This document shows positions 61,990 through 64,000 of a stretch of DNA of 64,000 bases, in pieces. The DNA lies in the NCBI GenBank assembly GCA_009760855.2, contig WPIO01000050.1, positions 2,852,501 to 2,916,500 of the forward strand, written 5' to 3'. Source of the DNA: Cristatella mucedo (lineage: Eukaryota > Bryozoa > Phylactolaemata > Cristatellidae). The translations under genes were made by a program, and so were the position numbers. How positions within the stretch are numbered: the first letter of the stretch is position 1; the number at the start of each line of letters is the position of its first letter. The notes under the pieces were generated by a model. It was not told the DNA's origin. It ran no database searches and was given only the letters and a program-made list of their open reading frames with translations.

Positions 61990-64000
61990 CATTGCACTCG
62001 CACTGGCACGGGCGTTCTAGTGCAATGGGTTGCAGTCTAGTGCAACGGCCGGTTCGATGCCAAAATCCACTTCAATCCACAGCATCCGTCGCAAAATGAC
62101 AGAAATAGATTGCACCTAGCTCCAGTTTCAGCTTCATATTAAGGCACAGTGTGGTGCGTGCGCATTCATTTAAAATCAAGAAAGTGTGCATTTCGCGAAC
62201 TCCGGCAAGGGGTGACGATCGCCCAAAATGGCCTGAGTAAATACCGAAATCCACTTCAATCCACTGCAAATTATCCTCAAATCGTTAGCATGAAGCTCTA
62301 ATTTACATTGCATATAAGACTAGACTCAGTCCACGGTTTACCCACAAGATTTCACTCCATTGTGCATGCGCGTTCTCAAGCAATGAGTTGTAATCAACTG
62401 CAACGACCAGGTCCCATAGCTCAATCCACCACTATCCGCCGAAATGCGACCAGAACGCGTTCACTAAAAGCTGTAACTAAAATTGTACGTTTCTCTACTC
62501 TTTGATTCTTGTGTACTCTCCCAATTTTACTACAATTGCCTTGGCCATCCTGCAGCAACACACTGCAATCGATTGCAATAGCCCGGGTCAATACTGCAGT
62601 CCACCGAAATCCACCGCAAAAAGACTATGAATCGCTTTCTGTGCTCCAATTTTTATTTAACTTGACAAACAATTTACCTAAAGTGCAAAAAATATATTTT
62701 TAAATTTTTGTGCTCGTGCAGTCTGGGGCAATTCACGGCAATCTAGGGTAACGGCTCAGCTCGAAGCAGCAATGCACCACAATCTGTGGTAAATCGACAA
62801 GATACTGGCTTCGCGATGCTCCAATTATCATTGCATAGAACCATTCATTGTGCTAAAAGTGAAACCATAGGATTTTCAAACTATTGTGTCATTTCAGTGT
62901 TAGCAATGCACGGCAAGCGACGGAAATAGCAGGGGCCAATACTGCAATCCGTGGAAATCGACGAGAAATCGGCTGCACTAAGCTCTAATTCTCATTCCAC
63001 GTAATATATCACTGCGCTCGAAAACACTTTCAACCAACTCTGTGCGTTCAATCTAGCGCAGTGCATGAAAATCGACGGCAACGGCCCGGGAAAATAATGA
63101 CATTCCATTACGATCCATCACAAATCGTCTGAAAGTTCTGGGCCAAGGCCAAATTTTTCTTATGTATCACAGCACACTGTCTTAAAAGTGCAACTGCACC
63201 CTTTCAATCATTCATGAATGGCCCGGGCTATTAGCTCAACCCCGAGCGGCTAATCGACAAGAAATTAGTAGGTTGAAGTTCAAATTGTCATTTCATATAA
63301 AATTTTGCTGCGTCTAAAGTATAACCGTGGCATTGTCAAGCTGCTTTGCTCGTTAACTGTCAGCGATGGATGGCAGTCGACAGCAATGCTTGGGACCAAC
63401 AGTCTGCAATCGATAGAAAATCGACAAGATTTGCAGCACAAAATTGCAACTCTCATTCTACGTAACATCTAACTTGTGTGCACATAAGATGTGCACATAT
63501 TTTGCCCGCTCAATCGACGGCAATGCGTGGCAATCGATGGTAATGGCCCGGCGAAATGCGCCAATCCACATCCGTTACAAATGTACGGACAGTTGGTGAG
63601 AAAAGCTCCAACTTTTCTTTCGTATTTCAGCACACTGTATTAAAAGTAAAGCCTTCTTTTTAAACAATCTCGAACGAGCAATCGAGGGTAATGTATGGCT
63701 ATCAACGGCAATTGCCCGTCTGTAACCGCAACCCGCTTCAAACTGTCTGGAAATTGGCTTTTCGAAGCCCCGATTATCATACTACATAAAGTTGTTTGTG
63801 CACCCACATACTGTCAGCACATTTTTCGCGCTCAATCTTGACAAATGCATGGCAATCGATGGCAATGGGCCGGCTTTGATTGCAATCATTTTAAATTGAC
63901 TATTGATTGGCTGCTCGAGCGCCAATTGGTATGGCATATTAGTACAGCGTACTTTCATGTGTAACCACGTCTGTGCAACTCTAAGGACACGGCTGAAATA
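61990..64000. repeat. Degenerate tandem array, period about 140-180 bp
   Basis: At least eleven recurrences of a block like GGCAATCGATGGCAATGGCCCGG, followed by AATCCAC/AATCGAC pieces and a second block like AGCTCCAATTNTCATT. Block starts are near 62045, 62228, 62407, 62578, 62752, 62930, 63085, 63223, 63390, 63547, 63712 and 63867. It continues to the right edge and has no coding potential. Confidence 0.75.

Overview
This window looks like nuclear DNA of an invertebrate animal, possibly a spiralian; I cannot name the species. The evidence is two multi-exon animal genes with GT-AG introns, non-LTR retrotransposons and tRNA-derived SINEs in many decayed copies, and many long microsatellites. 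There is no sign of bacterial operons, CRISPR arrays or rRNA.

Genes: I recognise three, all on the minus strand. (1) A DZIP1 (iguana)-like ciliary zinc-finger/coiled-coil gene starts at 13238 and runs off the left edge. I resolve 14 phase-consistent exons: N-terminal DZIP1 domain, one C2H2 finger (C185, C188, H201, H206), a long coiled coil and an acidic tail. (2) Opsin A (40376 down to 33158) is a complete five-exon gene of 372 residues with the retinal-binding lysine at K330, but its DRY and NPxxY motifs are degenerate. (3) Opsin B is represented only by its last exon (57402-57821). This exon starts at the same intron position and phase as the last exon of opsin A, so the two are probably tandem paralogues. 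Upstream exons of opsin B were not found up to 64000.

Layout: 1-13238 DZIP1 with repeat-rich introns; 13239-18870 unassigned sequence and a 0.5 kb (CT)n tract; 18870-30810 decayed retrotransposons; 28661-29083 second copy of an unknown dispersed repeat; 29100-33150 mostly unassigned; 33158-40376 opsin A; 40900-55500 retrotransposon graveyard; 56420-56690 mixed 14/16-bp minisatellite; 57402-57821 opsin B last exon; 58092-58284 a SPIN-like hAT miniature element; 59590-61650 more LINE copies; about 61990 to the right edge a degenerate tandem array with a period of about 140-180 bp.

Repeats: the commonest element (LINE-A here) is an L2/CR1-like non-LTR retrotransposon. Its 3' tail is a hairpin (AAAGCGCC ... 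GGGCGCTTT) followed by (ATT)n, and a tRNA-derived SINE (SINE1) carries a related tail. LINE-B is a second non-LTR family with a distinct 3' UTR. SINE2 is another tRNA-derived family with four copies. Exon boundaries were read by eye from splice motifs, reading phase and family similarity; edges of decayed repeats are approximate.
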